The notes: generated by a model from the sequence alone, not told the origin. Counted from the first letter of the stretch, positions 1 through 9,181 are shown. The stretch is 46,623 nucleotides of DNA from an uncultured Alphaproteobacteria bacterium (GCA_937891825.1 CALAHN010000111.1:1-46623); one strand, 5' to 3'. Numbers and translations are program-made.

Positions 1-48
1 CGAATCACATTCTCGAAGCCAGGGGAATCCGTTTTATGGGTCTGGAGC

Positions 49-318
49 CTAGGTCGTATCCAGGAAGCCGAGCCCATCCTCCGAGATGTCGAAACGCACA
101 TAGACATAAGGGTCGCCGCTCTCATTTACATAAAGCAGCGGATGCTCCCTGACATAGCCGATGCTCTCCAGGTAAGCCCCAAGGCCAGCCTTAATGGCCG
201 CGACCGCCAGCGTGCCCGCGACTTCCGCCGCGTCCGGCAACGGCCGGTCCGGATCCCCGCCATGGCACACGGTCCCTGGCGGGTTCGGTGCGCTCGGTAA
301 TCGCACAGGCATGCGCAT
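49..318 (-). CDS. Small hypothetical protein, 89 aa
   Basis: I do not recognise the family. The product is 89 aa with no signal peptide or membrane segment. The N-terminal half is proline-rich. The C-terminal half (about residues 40-89) looks like a small folded domain with alternating hydrophobic and acidic residues and ends in DGLGFLDTT. The start is well supported: an AGGAGG ribosome-binding site at 324-329 (minus strand) lies at good spacing before the ATG at 318. It stands alone, with about 390 bp of empty DNA upstream. Function unknown; that it is a real gene is an inference from the ribosome-binding site and codon use. Confidence 0.6.
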   Translation of the reverse strand: MRMPVRLPSAPNPPGTVCHGGDPDRPLPDAAEVAGTLAVAAIKAGLGAYLESIGYVREHPLLYVNESGDPYVYVRFDISEDGLGFLDTT

Positions 319-707
319 GACAGCCTCCTCACCTCGCCGCCGGACCGGAATGGACCCGATCGCCTACGCCTGAGAGAAGGATACCATGGCGCGAGTGGGT
401 TCAGCCAGACGAAAGCGTCCGATTGAGATTTCCTAAACGCTATAGATTATGGGAGCCGTTTGAATTGGACTGCCGTATCGCCTTGATGGCGTCACTCCGA
501 GGCCGGCAGCGTCGGAAAACGGCGACGAGGGAGCCATCGCGCTCCGGGAATAGCCTGAGCGACTGAACATCTATTGGTTGAAAATGCTATACGCCGGCAT
601 GCGGGCGGCCATGGCGGCGCGAGCGGTCCGCGGCCTGGGTATTGAGGCCGGATCAACCTGCCCCCTTCCGGCGAATGCGCCAGAAGGGGAGCAGATCAAG
701 CCGTCGA
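319..707. other. Intergenic gap without a recognised gene
   Basis: About 390 bp between the 89-aa gene and the end of the DUF35 gene. It should contain the promoter of the small gene (AGGAGG at 324-329). Base composition at 400-600 is less G/C-biased than in the coding regions. I see no convincing ORF with a ribosome-binding site, no tRNA and no repeat. The only structured stretch is the hairpin at 662-689. Confidence 0.6.
662..689 (-). terminator. Hairpin downstream of the thiolase/DUF35 pair
   Basis: Inverted repeat CCCCTTC-C-GGCG / CGCC-A-GAAGGGG with loop AATG and one C/A mismatch. It lies about 20 bp beyond the stop codon of the DUF35 gene. No T-run follows on the minus strand, so it is at best an imperfect terminator or an mRNA 3'-end stabiliser. 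Confidence 0.35.
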
Positions 708-1094
708 TCAGGCTGGCTCAAACAGCGGCAGCGAAGCGTTTTCGTTGAGGTCCTTGAACGTCACCTTGACCTTCATGCCGATCTTGACGCTGTCATAATC
801 GACATTGACGATGTTCGTCATCATCGTCGGGCCTTCGTCCAGCGTCACATAGGCGATGCAATAGGGCGAAGCGGAACGGCGCATCACGCTGTAGGTATAG
901 ATGACGCCCGTGCCCTTGGACTCGACATATTCCATATTGGTCTTGCCGGTGAACGGCGAGACCCGGCGCGGCCACCAGATATGCTTGCCCGTATCCGGGC
1001 AGCGCGCGATCAGGAACTTGCCCTGCTTCGTCGCGTCCCAGAACGGCTTGGTCTCGGGATTGATGGGCGGGTGAATGTATTCAGCCTGGGCCAT
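708..1094 (-). CDS. Zn-ribbon/OB-fold DUF35 protein, thiolase partner
   Basis: 128 aa. Proteins of this type (DUF35, OB-fold with an N-terminal rubredoxin-like zinc ribbon) pair with thiolase-like enzymes and are thought to bind CoA or bridge active sites. The N-terminal part (residues about 12-35, KPFWDATKQGKFLIARC) is characteristic. The ribbon keeps one clear Cys (in ARCPDTGKH) but the other expected Cys positions are His/Trp/Arg, so the zinc site looks degraded. The C-terminal half is the OB fold (GTGVIYTYSVM onward). The ATG at 1094 lies 2 nt after the thiolase stop, and AGGAGG sits upstream inside the thiolase end, so the two are surely co-translated. A longer in-frame start within the thiolase is less likely. 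Confidence 0.85.
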   Translation of the reverse strand: MAQAEYIHPPINPETKPFWDATKQGKFLIARCPDTGKHIWWPRRVSPFTGKTNMEYVESKGTGVIYTYSVMRRSASPYCIAYVTLDEGPTMMTNIVNVDYDSVKIGMKVKVTFKDLNENASLPLFEPA

Positions 1095-1096
1095 GG

Positions 1097-2272
1097 TTAT
1101 GCGTCCTCCTGACCGAGAATGACCGTTGCGCTGCCCATGCGGGTGCCGATCGACCCGCCCGTGCCATGCGCCAGGGCGATGTTGCAATTCGGAACCTGCA
1201 CCTTGGGATGCGCTTCGCCGCGCAACTGCCGGACAGCTTCCAGGACCTTGGTCATGCCGCCGCGATTGGCCGGATGGTTGTTGCAGAGACCGCCGCCATC
1301 GGTGTTGAACGGCAGCTTGCCGACGCCGGAAATCAGGTTGCCGTCGGACACGAACTTGCCGCCGTCGCCCTTCTTGCAGAAGCCGAGATCCTCGATCGTC
1401 TCCAGAACCGTGATCGTGAAGCTGTCGTAGACGGACGCATATTTGATGTCCGCATGCTTGACCTTGGCTTCCTCGAACGCCGCCGCGCCGGAATGGCGGG
1501 CGCCGGTATAGGTCAGGTCGACATTGCCGCCATCGAGATGCTTGATCGTCTCGCCGCCGCCCAGATACTTGATGATCGGCCGGCCGAGGGATTTCGCGAT
1601 TTCCGGCTTGACGACGACGATCGCGCCGCCGCCATCGGAAATCACGCAGCAGTCCAGGCGATGCAGCGGGTCGGAGATCATCGGCGAGTTCACGACGTCC
1701 TCGACCGTCACGACGTCGCGCAGCATCGCATGCTCATTGTGCTGAGCATGGTGCGAGGCCGCGACCTTGATCCAGGCAAGCTGTTCGGAGGTCGTGCCGA
1801 ATTCATGCATGTGGCGCATGGCGGCCATGGCGTACATGTTGACGACGGTCGGCCCATAAGGCGCTTCGAAGCCGACGTCGGGCGCGTTGTGATCGTAGAT
1901 CCGCGGCGCCGTGCCGGTCGCCATGCCTTCCGAACGCGGGCGTCCGGCGAGCGTGATCAACGCGACGTCGGCCTTGCCCGATGCGACCGTCTGCACCGCG
2001 TGGTTCACGTGGATGACATAGGAAGAGCCGCCGGTTTCCGTCGTGTCGATGTGGCGGAGCTTCAGGCCCATATATTCGGCCATCGACATGCCGCCGAGGC
2101 CAGGCGCGTCGCCGGCGCAGTAATAGGCGTCCACGTCCGCGAAGCTGAGGCCCGCGTCCTTCAATGCCCCGGCAGCGACTTCTGCATGCAATTGGGCGAG
2201 CGACTTGTCTGGCGCCTTGCGCGTGGGATGCTCGTAAATCCCCGCGATGCAGGCTGTTCCCCGAAGGCTCAT
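1097..2272 (-). CDS. Thiolase-family protein (SCP-x/lipid-transfer type)
   Basis: 391 aa, full length for the SCP2-thiolase-like branch. Family members catalyse or regulate carbon-carbon bond cleavage of beta-keto acyl-CoAs or steroid side chains, usually with a DUF35 partner, which is encoded 2 nt downstream here. The N-terminal half (VDAYYCAGD, residues about 47-55; ETGGSSYVIHVNHA, 79-92) and the C-terminal half (GGLCNNHPANRGG; LAHGTGGSIGTRMGS near the end) are recognisable. The segment that normally carries the nucleophilic Cys reads TTETGGSSY (77-85), with Gly/Ser and no Cys. It therefore may not act by the classical acyl-Cys mechanism. The His of the HGTGG segment is kept. The specific substrate cannot be named. 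Confidence 0.85.
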   Translation of the reverse strand: MSLRGTACIAGIYEHPTRKAPDKSLAQLHAEVAAGALKDAGLSFADVDAYYCAGDAPGLGGMSMAEYMGLKLRHIDTTETGGSSYVIHVNHAVQTVASGKADVALITLAGRPRSEGMATGTAPRIYDHNAPDVGFEAPYGPTVVNMYAMAAMRHMHEFGTTSEQLAWIKVAASHHAQHNEHAMLRDVVTVEDVVNSPMISDPLHRLDCCVISDGGGAIVVVKPEIAKSLGRPIIKYLGGGETIKHLDGGNVDLTYTGARHSGAAAFEEAKVKHADIKYASVYDSFTITVLETIEDLGFCKKGDGGKFVSDGNLISGVGKLPFNTDGGGLCNNHPANRGGMTKVLEAVRQLRGEAHPKVQVPNCNIALAHGTGGSIGTRMGSATVILGQEDA

Positions 2273-2556
2273 GGGCTGTTCTTCCCCCTAGTTGTTGTGG
2301 TTGGTCGGGAAGCCTAGTTGGACAAGGGGCGGATTGGCAAGCTGCCCGGCGCCGGCGCCCTGGCCGGCGCTGGCTCCCGGATGTTATGGTTACGCCGGAC
2401 AGCCTAAGCCGCGGCCGGATTGGGCCTGCGCAATCGGCCTAATCCTTGACGCCGGGCGGCTTTGGCGCACATGGTCCGCTCGATCGCGAGGGTCCGCTCT
2501 CTCCCGCGCGACCCGTCCGCCGGACGACAAAGCCAGACCACAAGGAGGCGCCCGCC

Positions 2557-3876
2557 GTGGCCATCATCAATGGCACCAACAACGACGATATTCTGACCGG
2601 CGGCGCCGACGCCGACGTGATCAATGGCCTCGGCGGCGACGATATTCTGGACGGCCAGGCCGGCAACGATGAACTGCACGGCGGCCTGGGCGTCGATATT
2701 CTGGAAGGCGGCGACGGCGATGACGTCCTCTTCGGCGAAGTCGGCGGCGATATCCTGAAAGGCGGCCTCGGCTCGGATCGTCTGGAAGGCGGCGACGGCG
2801 GCGACCAGCTCGACGGCGGCGACGGCGACGATACGCTCTTCGGCGGCGCCGGCCTCAACGTGCTCGAAGGCGGCGACGGCAACGACATCCTGACCGGCGG
2901 CGCCGAAAGCGAGACCCTGGACGGCGGGCGCGGCAATGACCGCCTGCTCGGCCTCGGCGGCGACGACACGCTCCTGGGCGGCGACGGCAACGACATCCTC
3001 GAAGGCGGCGTCGGCGGCGATCTGCTGAACGGCGGCGACGGCTTCGACCGGGCGGACTACGGCAACGCCGCCAGCGGCATCGTCGTCAATCTCGTGCTCG
3101 GCGTCATCCAGGACGGCGACGGCGGCACGGATCAGATCACGTCGATCGAGCATATCGGCGGCAGCGTCCATAATGACATCATCACCGGCGACGAGGGGGT
3201 CAATCACCTGTTCGGCAATGGCGGCGACGACCGCCTGACCGGCCGCGGCGGCGACGATCGCATGATCGGCGGCGACGGCAACGACATCTATGCCGTGACA
3301 GAAATCGGCGACGTTGTCATCGAGACAGCGACCGGCGGAACCAAGGACCGGATCAATGTCTTCGTAGACTATACGAACCCGGACCATGTGGAATTCCTGG
3401 TCGGCATGTTCGCAAGCCAGGGACTCAGGCTCATCGGCAATAACGGCCGCGAATCGATCACCGGCAGCAACATCGTCAACAGCGGCGATATCCTGAGCGC
3501 CGGCGGCGGCAACGACCGGGTCGTCGGCCTCGTCGGCAATGACGTGCTGAACGGCGGCGCCGGCGACGACCGAATTTTCGGCAACAGCGGCGATGACGTG
3601 ATCGTCGGCGCCCAGGGCAATGACGTGCTTACAGGCCAGTTCGGCGCGGACCGGTTCATCCATAACCCGGGCCACGGCGCGGACCTCATCACGGACTTCA
3701 GCGTCACCCAGGACCTGCTCGACCTGACGCGCCACGGCTTCACGAACTTTGCGCAAGTGCAAGCGCTGACCACGAACACGGCGGGCGGCGCGCTGATCGA
3801 CCTCGCGGGCGCGGATTCCATTTTGTTGCGAGGCGTGACGGCGGCGTCGATCGGGGCGGAAGACGTGCTCATCTAA
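2557..3876 (+). CDS. RTX calcium-binding repeat protein, probably T1SS-secreted
   Basis: About 439 aa. Almost the whole chain consists of glycine/aspartate nonapeptides of GGxGxDxLx type (GGDGNDILTGG, GGAGDDRIFGN), which fold as Ca2+-binding parallel beta rolls. They form a long block (residues about 5-190), a linker with VVIETATGG, and a second block (about 330-385). The C-terminus (GADLITDFSVTQDLLDL... ending SIGAEDVLI) matches the usual uncleaved type I secretion signal. I chose the GTG at 2557 because AAGGAGG at 2542-2548 lies 8 nt upstream; the in-frame ATG at 2446 would add a basic, non-repeat leader. No enzymatic domain is present, and no type I ABC/MFP genes lie nearby, so it must use an exporter encoded elsewhere. 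Confidence 0.88.
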   Translation: MAIINGTNNDDILTGGADADVINGLGGDDILDGQAGNDELHGGLGVDILEGGDGDDVLFGEVGGDILKGGLGSDRLEGGDGGDQLDGGDGDDTLFGGAGLNVLEGGDGNDILTGGAESETLDGGRGNDRLLGLGGDDTLLGGDGNDILEGGVGGDLLNGGDGFDRADYGNAASGIVVNLVLGVIQDGDGGTDQITSIEHIGGSVHNDIITGDEGVNHLFGNGGDDRLTGRGGDDRMIGGDGNDIYAVTEIGDVVIETATGGTKDRINVFVDYTNPDHVEFLVGMFASQGLRLIGNNGRESITGSNIVNSGDILSAGGGNDRVVGLVGNDVLNGGAGDDRIFGNSGDDVIVGAQGNDVLTGQFGADRFIHNPGHGADLITDFSVTQDLLDLTRHGFTNFAQVQALTTNTAGGALIDLAGADSILLRGVTAASIGAEDVLI

Positions 3877-3894
3877 AAACTGATACCGCAGTTT
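3877..3894 (+). terminator. Short hairpin after the RTX gene
   Basis: Perfect 6-bp inverted repeat AAACTG / CAGTTT with a 6-nt loop, one base after the stop codon and ending in TTT. Weak as a terminator, but correctly placed. Confidence 0.3.
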
Positions 3895-4075
3895 GGATGG
3901 AGCGCGCCTCCCGGTCGCAAGAGGGCCACCGCTGTATCGATTCGCCGCTTGATGTAGCGACCCGAAAACCAATCCCAGATCGAGGACAATTTATGCTTGC
4001 CCCGCAGATGAACTTCCTATGAAGTTGGAAATGTAGGCGACAATCAAGATACGCATAAATTTACAGGAGAGTGAT

Positions 4076-4717
4076 TTGCATAGATTTCTACCAATCGCTG
4101 CGGCAGCTTTGATGCTGACCGCTTGCGCCGGCCGCCAGGCGGCGCCAGTCGCGGTCACAAATTCCTTCGACACGGACAAAACCTGCACGCAGCTGCGAGC
4201 GGAAATCGATGCCAACAACACCCGAATCACTGAATTGCGCAATGAGGAAGAGAACAAACGAGCGCAGAACATCGTGGCCGGCACGGCTGGCGCCTTGTTC
4301 CTCTTCCCGCTGCTGTTCATGGATTTCCAGGATGCCGCCGGCCAGGAACGCCGGTCCCTGGAATCGCGCAATCAGTATCTGGCTCAGTTGACGGCCAGGG
4401 ATTGTTCGACCGTAGTCGACGCCCCGTCGACCGCGCCCGAACGCGCCCCGGCCGCAGCCGCAACGCCTGTCGCCGGGCCGATGGATAGCAACGTATTTGC
4501 TTCGGCCGCCGACCGCGACGCCTACTACGACCAGCAGGCCAGAAATGCGCAAACGACGGCGCAGTCCAAGGTCGAGGACGTCTCCGCCCGTTGCTCGGCC
4601 GCGGACGCCGACAAGGAACAGTGCCGGCTCGATCTGGTCGAGATCGGCAAGGAGCGAGCGGCTGCACTGGAAAAGATCGAAGCTGACCGCGCGGCGGCGA
4701 CCATCAAGACATCGTGA
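4076..4717 (+). CDS. Predicted lipoprotein with coiled-coil segments, 213 aa
   Basis: The start is TTG at 4076, preceded by AGGAGAG at 4065-4071. The N-terminus MHRFLPIAAAALMLTAC is a lipoprotein signal with lipobox L-T-A-C, Cys17 being the lipidated residue. After it come a charged, probably coiled-coil stretch (DANNTRITELRNEEENKRA, about 42-62), a hydrophobic segment (AGALFLFPLLFMDF, about 68-85), a second helical stretch, a Pro/Ala-rich linker and a charged helical C-terminus. The hydrophobic segment after the lipidation site is unusual and could anchor the protein again in the membrane. It stands alone, followed by a strong hairpin. Function unknown. Confidence 0.75.
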   Translation: MHRFLPIAAAALMLTACAGRQAAPVAVTNSFDTDKTCTQLRAEIDANNTRITELRNEEENKRAQNIVAGTAGALFLFPLLFMDFQDAAGQERRSLESRNQYLAQLTARDCSTVVDAPSTAPERAPAAAATPVAGPMDSNVFASAADRDAYYDQQARNAQTTAQSKVEDVSARCSAADADKEQCRLDLVEIGKERAAALEKIEADRAAATIKTS

Positions 4718-4722
4718 ATGAA

Positions 4723-4762
4723 CCCCGCCCTTCGGCAGAAATGCCAAAGGGCGGGACTATTC
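4723..4762 (+). terminator. Hairpin terminator after the lipoprotein gene
   Basis: CCCGCCCTT-c-GGC (4724-4736) pairs with GCC-a-AAGGGCGGG (4743-4755) around loop AGAAAT. It is a 12-bp stem with one internal mismatch, 6 bp after the stop codon. The following ACTATTCCG is only weakly T-rich. Confidence 0.6.
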
Positions 4763-4863
4763 CGCTTCATCGATAAAGTAGATCATAGCCGCGCGCCCGC
4801 CTGAGCGCGCCATGCTCCCGGCGCCAAGCGCGCCACGCTCCAATCCGCCGGACGCCATCCGGA

Positions 4864-5607
4864 TCAGCGGATCCCGCGGGCCTTTGCAATCTCGTCATAG
4901 GCAGCGTTGATGCGGGCGAGTTTCTGGTTCGCCACTTCAATCGCCTCCTCCGGCAGGCCTTCCGCCATCAATTTGTCCGGATGGTTGTTGCGCGCCAATT
5001 CCCGGTAGCGCGCCTTGATGACGTCCGGCGGCGTGTCGCGGCTGACGCCGAGAACGGCATAGGGATCGCTTTCGTCCGGGCCGGTATGGGTCGCCTGAAT
5101 ACGGGCGAAGTCAGCGTCGCTGACGCCCATAAGGCGCGCGACTTCGGCGAGGAACTGCCGCTCGTTCGGATGCGCGACGCCGTCCGCCAGCGCGATCTCG
5201 AACAGGCAGTCGATCACCTCTTCCTTGACCTCGGGCGCATCGGCCAGAATGCGCGCGAGTTGGCGGGCATAAGGCTCGAAGCCAGCCGTATCCTTCTTGG
5301 CCTGATTGAACAGCCGGGCGACGTTTTTTTCTTCCTCCGGCGGCGTGCGGAACACCCGGCGGAAAGCCTTGATTTCGTCCGCCGTCACCTTGCCGTCGGC
5401 CTTGGCCATCTTGGCGCCCAGCACAATGACGCCGATGGTGAAGCTGGCCTTCCGCGTGGCCTCGTCGGCGGGCACGGGCGCATCGCCGGCATCCGCGGCG
5501 CCCAGGCGCTCAGCCGCATGTCCGGCGGCCGCGCCGACAATCGCGCCAATCGGCCCGCCGATCGCGAAACCCGCGGCGCCGCCAAGAATCGCGCCAAGAA
5601 TGCTCAT
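4864..5607 (-). CDS. TerB/DUF533-type plus C-terminal J-domain protein (DjlA-like)
   Basis: 247 aa. Residues 1-33 are a Gly/Ala-rich hydrophobic stretch (GAILGGAAGFAIGGPIGAIVG) that resembles a membrane-inserting glycine-zipper. Residues about 52-175 form an all-helical TerB-like domain with two acidic DG motifs (KADGKVTADE, LADGVAHPNE). Residues 181-247 are a J-domain with the HPD motif at 209-211, the signature that stimulates the DnaK ATPase. The order is that of DjlA, a membrane-attached co-chaperone, so a role as DnaK partner at the inner membrane is likely. It is a single gene; the luciferase-like gene upstream on the same strand is separated by about 120 bp. Confidence 0.85.
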   Translation of the reverse strand: MSILGAILGGAAGFAIGGPIGAIVGAAAGHAAERLGAADAGDAPVPADEATRKASFTIGVIVLGAKMAKADGKVTADEIKAFRRVFRTPPEEEKNVARLFNQAKKDTAGFEPYARQLARILADAPEVKEEVIDCLFEIALADGVAHPNERQFLAEVARLMGVSDADFARIQATHTGPDESDPYAVLGVSRDTPPDVIKARYRELARNNHPDKLMAEGLPEEAIEVANQKLARINAAYDEIAKARGIR

Positions 5608-5729
5608 GCCACCAGCCCCGCTGCCCCCAAATTCGGGCGCATTCTACCATAGCCGGCGCGCTTGTCCGGCTCAACAAACGGATGAAAATTCCGTGACGCA
5701 GGCAAGCCCATCGACCGGCCCGTCCGCTG

Positions 5730-6797
5730 TTACTGGCTTGCCGCGCCGTTCGCCTCAAGGCGAGCGGCGCGGGCGACGATCTCCATCGCCTTGACCGACG
5801 GCCGCGACAGCAGGATCGAATGCACGAGGCCGGCGCCGGCGGCCTTCTGCCAGTCGGCGACGCGCCGGGCGATCCGGTCCGGCTTGCCCACCAGCGCGAT
5901 CGCGTCGACCAGTTCGTCCGGCACGGCGTCCGCCGCCGCGCTGCGCTTGCCGGTCAGGAACAGGTCCTGGATCTGCTTCGCCGCCGCCCCAAAGCCAAGG
6001 CGCTTCGCATAGTCGTTGTAGAAATTCTTGTCGCGCGCGCCCATGCCGCCGATATAAAGCGCCAGATGCTCCTTGACCGGGCGCCGACAGGCGTCGAGAT
6101 CGTCGCCCATGACCGTCGGCACGAACGGCAGGATGTCATAGGACGCGAGGCTCTTGCCGCCGCCTGCCTTGGCGAAGCCCTTTTCAAGGGCAGGAATGAA
6201 GGTGTCGAGCCGTTCCGGGATGGCAAAGACCGGGAACATGCCGTCCGCGACTTCAGCCGACATCGCGACGCCGGCGGGCGCGATCGTGCCGGTATAGATC
6301 TTCAGGCTGGCGTCCCCATGCAGTATGCTTTTCAGCGGCCGGCCGAGGCCCGTGGCGTCCGCGCCGCGATAGGGGATCTGATAGTGCGCGCCCGCGTATT
6401 CCAGCGGAGCTTCCCGCGCCAGGATCTGGCGGACGATCGCGATATATTCCTTGGTGCGCTGCAAGGGCTTGCCGTAGGCCACGCCGTGCCAGCCCTCGAT
6501 CACCTGCGGGCCGGACGGGCCGATGCCCAGAATGAACCGGCCGCCGGAGAGCGCGCCGAGGGTCATCGCCGTCATGGCGGCGCAGGCGGGCGTGCGCGCC
6601 TGCATCTGCATGATCGCGGTGCCGACCTTCAAGCGCCTGGTATGGGCCAGCGCCCAGGTCGCCGGCGTCACGGCGTCCGAGCCCCAGGCTTCGGACGTCC
6701 AGGCGGAATCGAAGCCCAGGCGCTCGGCGGCGGCTATCTCTGCATCCGGCATTCTGAAGCCGGCGCCGGAATATCCGATGACCATGCCCACTTTCAT
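5730..6797 (-). CDS. LLM-class (luciferase-like) flavin-dependent oxidoreductase
   Basis: 355 aa, the usual length for the bacterial-luciferase-like TIM-barrel family that uses F420 or FMN. Seen: N-terminal MKVGMVIGYSG beta strand, AAERLGFDSAWTSE (about 27-40), GTAIMQMQARTP, and GRFILGIGPSGPQVIEGWHG (about 91-110), a hallmark of the F420-dependent methylene-H4MPT-reductase-like branch. Whether the cofactor is F420 or FMNH2 cannot be decided. The start is supported by AGGAGAG 6 nt before the ATG. It is monocistronic, divergent from the small membrane protein gene. Substrate unknown. Confidence 0.85.
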   Translation of the reverse strand: MKVGMVIGYSGAGFRMPDAEIAAAERLGFDSAWTSEAWGSDAVTPATWALAHTRRLKVGTAIMQMQARTPACAAMTAMTLGALSGGRFILGIGPSGPQVIEGWHGVAYGKPLQRTKEYIAIVRQILAREAPLEYAGAHYQIPYRGADATGLGRPLKSILHGDASLKIYTGTIAPAGVAMSAEVADGMFPVFAIPERLDTFIPALEKGFAKAGGGKSLASYDILPFVPTVMGDDLDACRRPVKEHLALYIGGMGARDKNFYNDYAKRLGFGAAAKQIQDLFLTGKRSAAADAVPDELVDAIALVGKPDRIARRVADWQKAAGAGLVHSILLSRPSVKAMEIVARAARLEANGAASQ

Positions 6798-6878
6798 GAT
6801 GCTCTCCTATGGCGGCGTTCCAGCGCTTTGGTCTATGGTGCACTTCCATTTCGGACATTTCGAACGGACCCGCGCCTC

Positions 6879-7124
6879 ATGTCCATCCTGTTGAGCCCTT
6901 CGTTCCTGATCTTTGTGCTGCTCGTGGTCTTGAATTTCGTCCTGATTTTTTCCGGACAGACCGTGCTCCAGCTGCTGGCAGGGCTGTTTACGATCGCGCT
7001 TCTGATCGCCGCGTTGATGACGCTGATCGGCATCAACCACGGCCGCATCATCGGATTCATCGTGCTGATACTGGCCCTCGTGATGGCCGTGCTGTTGTCG
7101 CAGCAGGCCGGCTTCATCGGTTGA
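6879..7124 (+). CDS. Small membrane protein with two to three TM helices, 81 aa
   Basis: 81 aa, extremely hydrophobic: MSILLSPSFLIFVLLVVLNF (about 6-24), a middle segment LQLLAGLFTIALLIAALMTL (about 30-49), and IIGFIVLILALVMAVLLSQ (about 57-75). No known domain. The ATG at 6879 lacks a clear ribosome-binding site, so translation may be weak or leaderless. It is divergent from the luciferase-like gene and convergent with typA. The clean hydrophobic periodicity makes a chance ORF unlikely. Function unknown. Confidence 0.65.
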   Translation: MSILLSPSFLIFVLLVVLNFVLIFSGQTVLQLLAGLFTIALLIAALMTLIGINHGRIIGFIVLILALVMAVLLSQQAGFIG

Positions 7125-7164
7125 AGCCGGCCGCGCCGCCGCCTGCCTTAGGAATCAGCCGCGC

Positions 7165-8988
7165 TTATTCGGCGGCCGCCTTGCGCGATTCGCGCTTGCG
7201 CTCATGGGGATCGAGATAGCGCTTGCGCAGGCGGACCGATTTGGGCGTCACCTCGACCAGTTCGTCATCCGCGATATAGGCGAGCGACTTTTCCAGCGTC
7301 ATGTCGATCGGCGTCGTCAGGGTGATCGCATCGTCCTTGCCGGACGCCCGGAAGTTCGTGAGTTGCTTCGACTTCAACGGATTGACGTCCAGATCGCCCG
7401 GCTTCGCATTCTCGCCGATAATCATGCCCTGATAGACCGGCACGCCTGACGGGATGAACAACTGCCCGCGCTCTTCCAGGTTATAGAGGGCGTAGGGCAC
7501 GGCCTTGCCGGTCTCCATGGAAATCAGCACGCCGGTCCGCCGGGCCGCGATCGGCCCCTTGTGCGGCGCATAGCTGTGGAAGACGCGGTTCATGATGCCG
7601 GCGCCGCGGGTTTCGGTCAGGAAGAGGCCGTGATAGCCGATCAGGCCGCGCGCCGGCGCCAGGAACACCAGCCGCTGCTTGCCCGCGCCGGACGGCCGCA
7701 TTTCCTGCAGTTCGCCCTTACGCTCGGAGATCGAGGCGACGACATTGCCCGAATATTCTTCATCGACGTCGATGACGACTTCTTCAATCGGCTCTTCGCG
7801 GCGGCCGGTTTCCGGGTTCTCGCGGAACAGCACGCGCGGGCGGCTGACGGAAAGCTCATAGCCTTCACGGCGCATCTGCTCGATCAACACGGCGAGCTGC
7901 AGTTCGCCGCGCCCGGCGACCTCGAACGCGTCCTTCTCGGCCGATTCCGTAATCCGGATGGCGACATTGCCCTCGGCCTCGCGCATCAGGCGGTCGCGGA
8001 TCTGGCGCGACGTCACCTTGTCGCCTTCGGTCCCGGCGAGCGGGCTGTCGTTGATCGCGAACGTCATCGCGAGGGTCGAAGGATCGATCGGCCGGGCCGG
8101 CAGGGCTTCAGTGATCGTCGGCTCGCCAATGGTGTCGGCGACCGTCGCTTGCTGCAGGCCCGCGATGGCGACGATGTCGCCCGCCTGCGCCTGCTCGACC
8201 GACTGGCGCTCCAGCCCCCGGAACGCCAGGAGCTTCGTGATGCGGCCGCTTTCGATGACCGAGCCGTCTGCATGCAGCGCCTTCACGGACTGGTTGGCGC
8301 GGACGACGCCGGATTCGATGCGGCCGGTCAGAAGGCGGCCGAGATACGGGTCTGCCTCGAGCGTCGTCGCCAGCATCCGGAACGGCGCGTCGGGCTCGAC
8401 GTTCGGGCTTGGGGTGTGCGCGACGATCAGATCGAAGAGTGCGTCCATATTCGTTGACGGCGCGTCCGGCGTGAGGCTCGCCCAACCCGCCTTGGCGGAG
8501 GCGAACACGCAGGGAAAGTCCAGCTGCTTCTCGTTGGCGCCAAGCGCGCCGAACAGGTCGAAGGTTTCATCCTGGACTTCGTAGGCGCGCTGTTCCGGTT
8601 TATCGACCTTGTTGACGACGACGATCGGGCTGAGGCCCAACGCCAGCGCCTTGGCCAGCACGAACTTGGTCTGCGGCATCGGGCCTTCCGAAGCGTCGAC
8701 CAGCAGACAAACGCCATCGACCATGCCGAGAATGCGCTCGACCTCGCCGCCGAAATCGGCGTGGCCGGGAGTGTCGACGATGTTGATGCGGACGTTCTTC
8801 CACTCGACCGACGTGCATTTCGCCAGGATGGTGATGCCGCGCTCGCGCTCCAGATCGTTGGAGTCCATGGCGCGCTCGATAACGCGCTGATTGGCGCGGA
8901 AGGACCCGGACTGACGCAGCAGGCAGTCGACCAGGGTCGTCTTGCCATGATCGACGTGGGCGATGATGGCGATATTACGGATTTCCAT
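7165..8988 (-). CDS. typA: Ribosome-associated GTPase TypA/BipA
   Basis: 607 aa, matching the family length of about 605. This translational GTPase binds the 70S ribosome and helps 50S assembly at low temperature and under stress. Seen: G1 [10 protein letters not shown] (residues about 10-19), switch I with RGITI, G3 [15 protein letters not shown]4 NKVDKP, then domains II, III and V and the BipA-specific C-terminus ([38 protein letters not shown]). The start is the ATG at 8988 giving [13 protein letters not shown]; a longer ORF to 9219 adds an unconserved leader. Single gene, divergent from the ThDP enzyme. Confidence 0.97.
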   Translation of the reverse strand: MEIRNIAIIAHVDHGKTTLVDCLLRQSGSFRANQRVIERAMDSNDLERERGITILAKCTSVEWKNVRINIVDTPGHADFGGEVERILGMVDGVCLLVDASEGPMPQTKFVLAKALALGLSPIVVVNKVDKPEQRAYEVQDETFDLFGALGANEKQLDFPCVFASAKAGWASLTPDAPSTNMDALFDLIVAHTPSPNVEPDAPFRMLATTLEADPYLGRLLTGRIESGVVRANQSVKALHADGSVIESGRITKLLAFRGLERQSVEQAQAGDIVAIAGLQQATVADTIGEPTITEALPARPIDPSTLAMTFAINDSPLAGTEGDKVTSRQIRDRLMREAEGNVAIRITESAEKDAFEVAGRGELQLAVLIEQMRREGYELSVSRPRVLFRENPETGRREEPIEEVVIDVDEEYSGNVVASISERKGELQEMRPSGAGKQRLVFLAPARGLIGYHGLFLTETRGAGIMNRVFHSYAPHKGPIAARRTGVLISMETGKAVPYALYNLEERGQLFIPSGVPVYQGMIIGENAKPGDLDVNPLKSKQLTNFRASGKDDAITLTTPIDMTLEKSLAYIADDELVEVTPKSVRLRKRYLDPHERKRESRKAAAE

Positions 8989-9181
8989 GCCGAATAGGCT
9001 CCAGGACCGGTGGCCGGCTTCAAAAAGTGTGCAGCGTTCGCGGGATTGCGCCGGGACTATAGTCTTAAATGTCGTAGGCTCAAGCGCAGTGACGCCGCAG
9101 GCGCCTCCGCCCGTTTGACTCTCTCTTGGGCAACGGGCCATCTTCGCACGAAACATCACGCTTCGAGGAGACGACGTCCCT

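Noticed and set aside
2560-3650. Possible CRISPR array or minisatellite
   Set aside because: The repeats are 27-bp codon-phased variants with no unique spacers and encode RTX nonapeptides.
2404-3972. A 522-codon ORF antisense to the RTX gene
   Set aside because: It mirrors the Gly-Asp repeats as Ala/Val/Ile repeats; the sense strand has the ribosome-binding site, RTX motifs and secretion tail.
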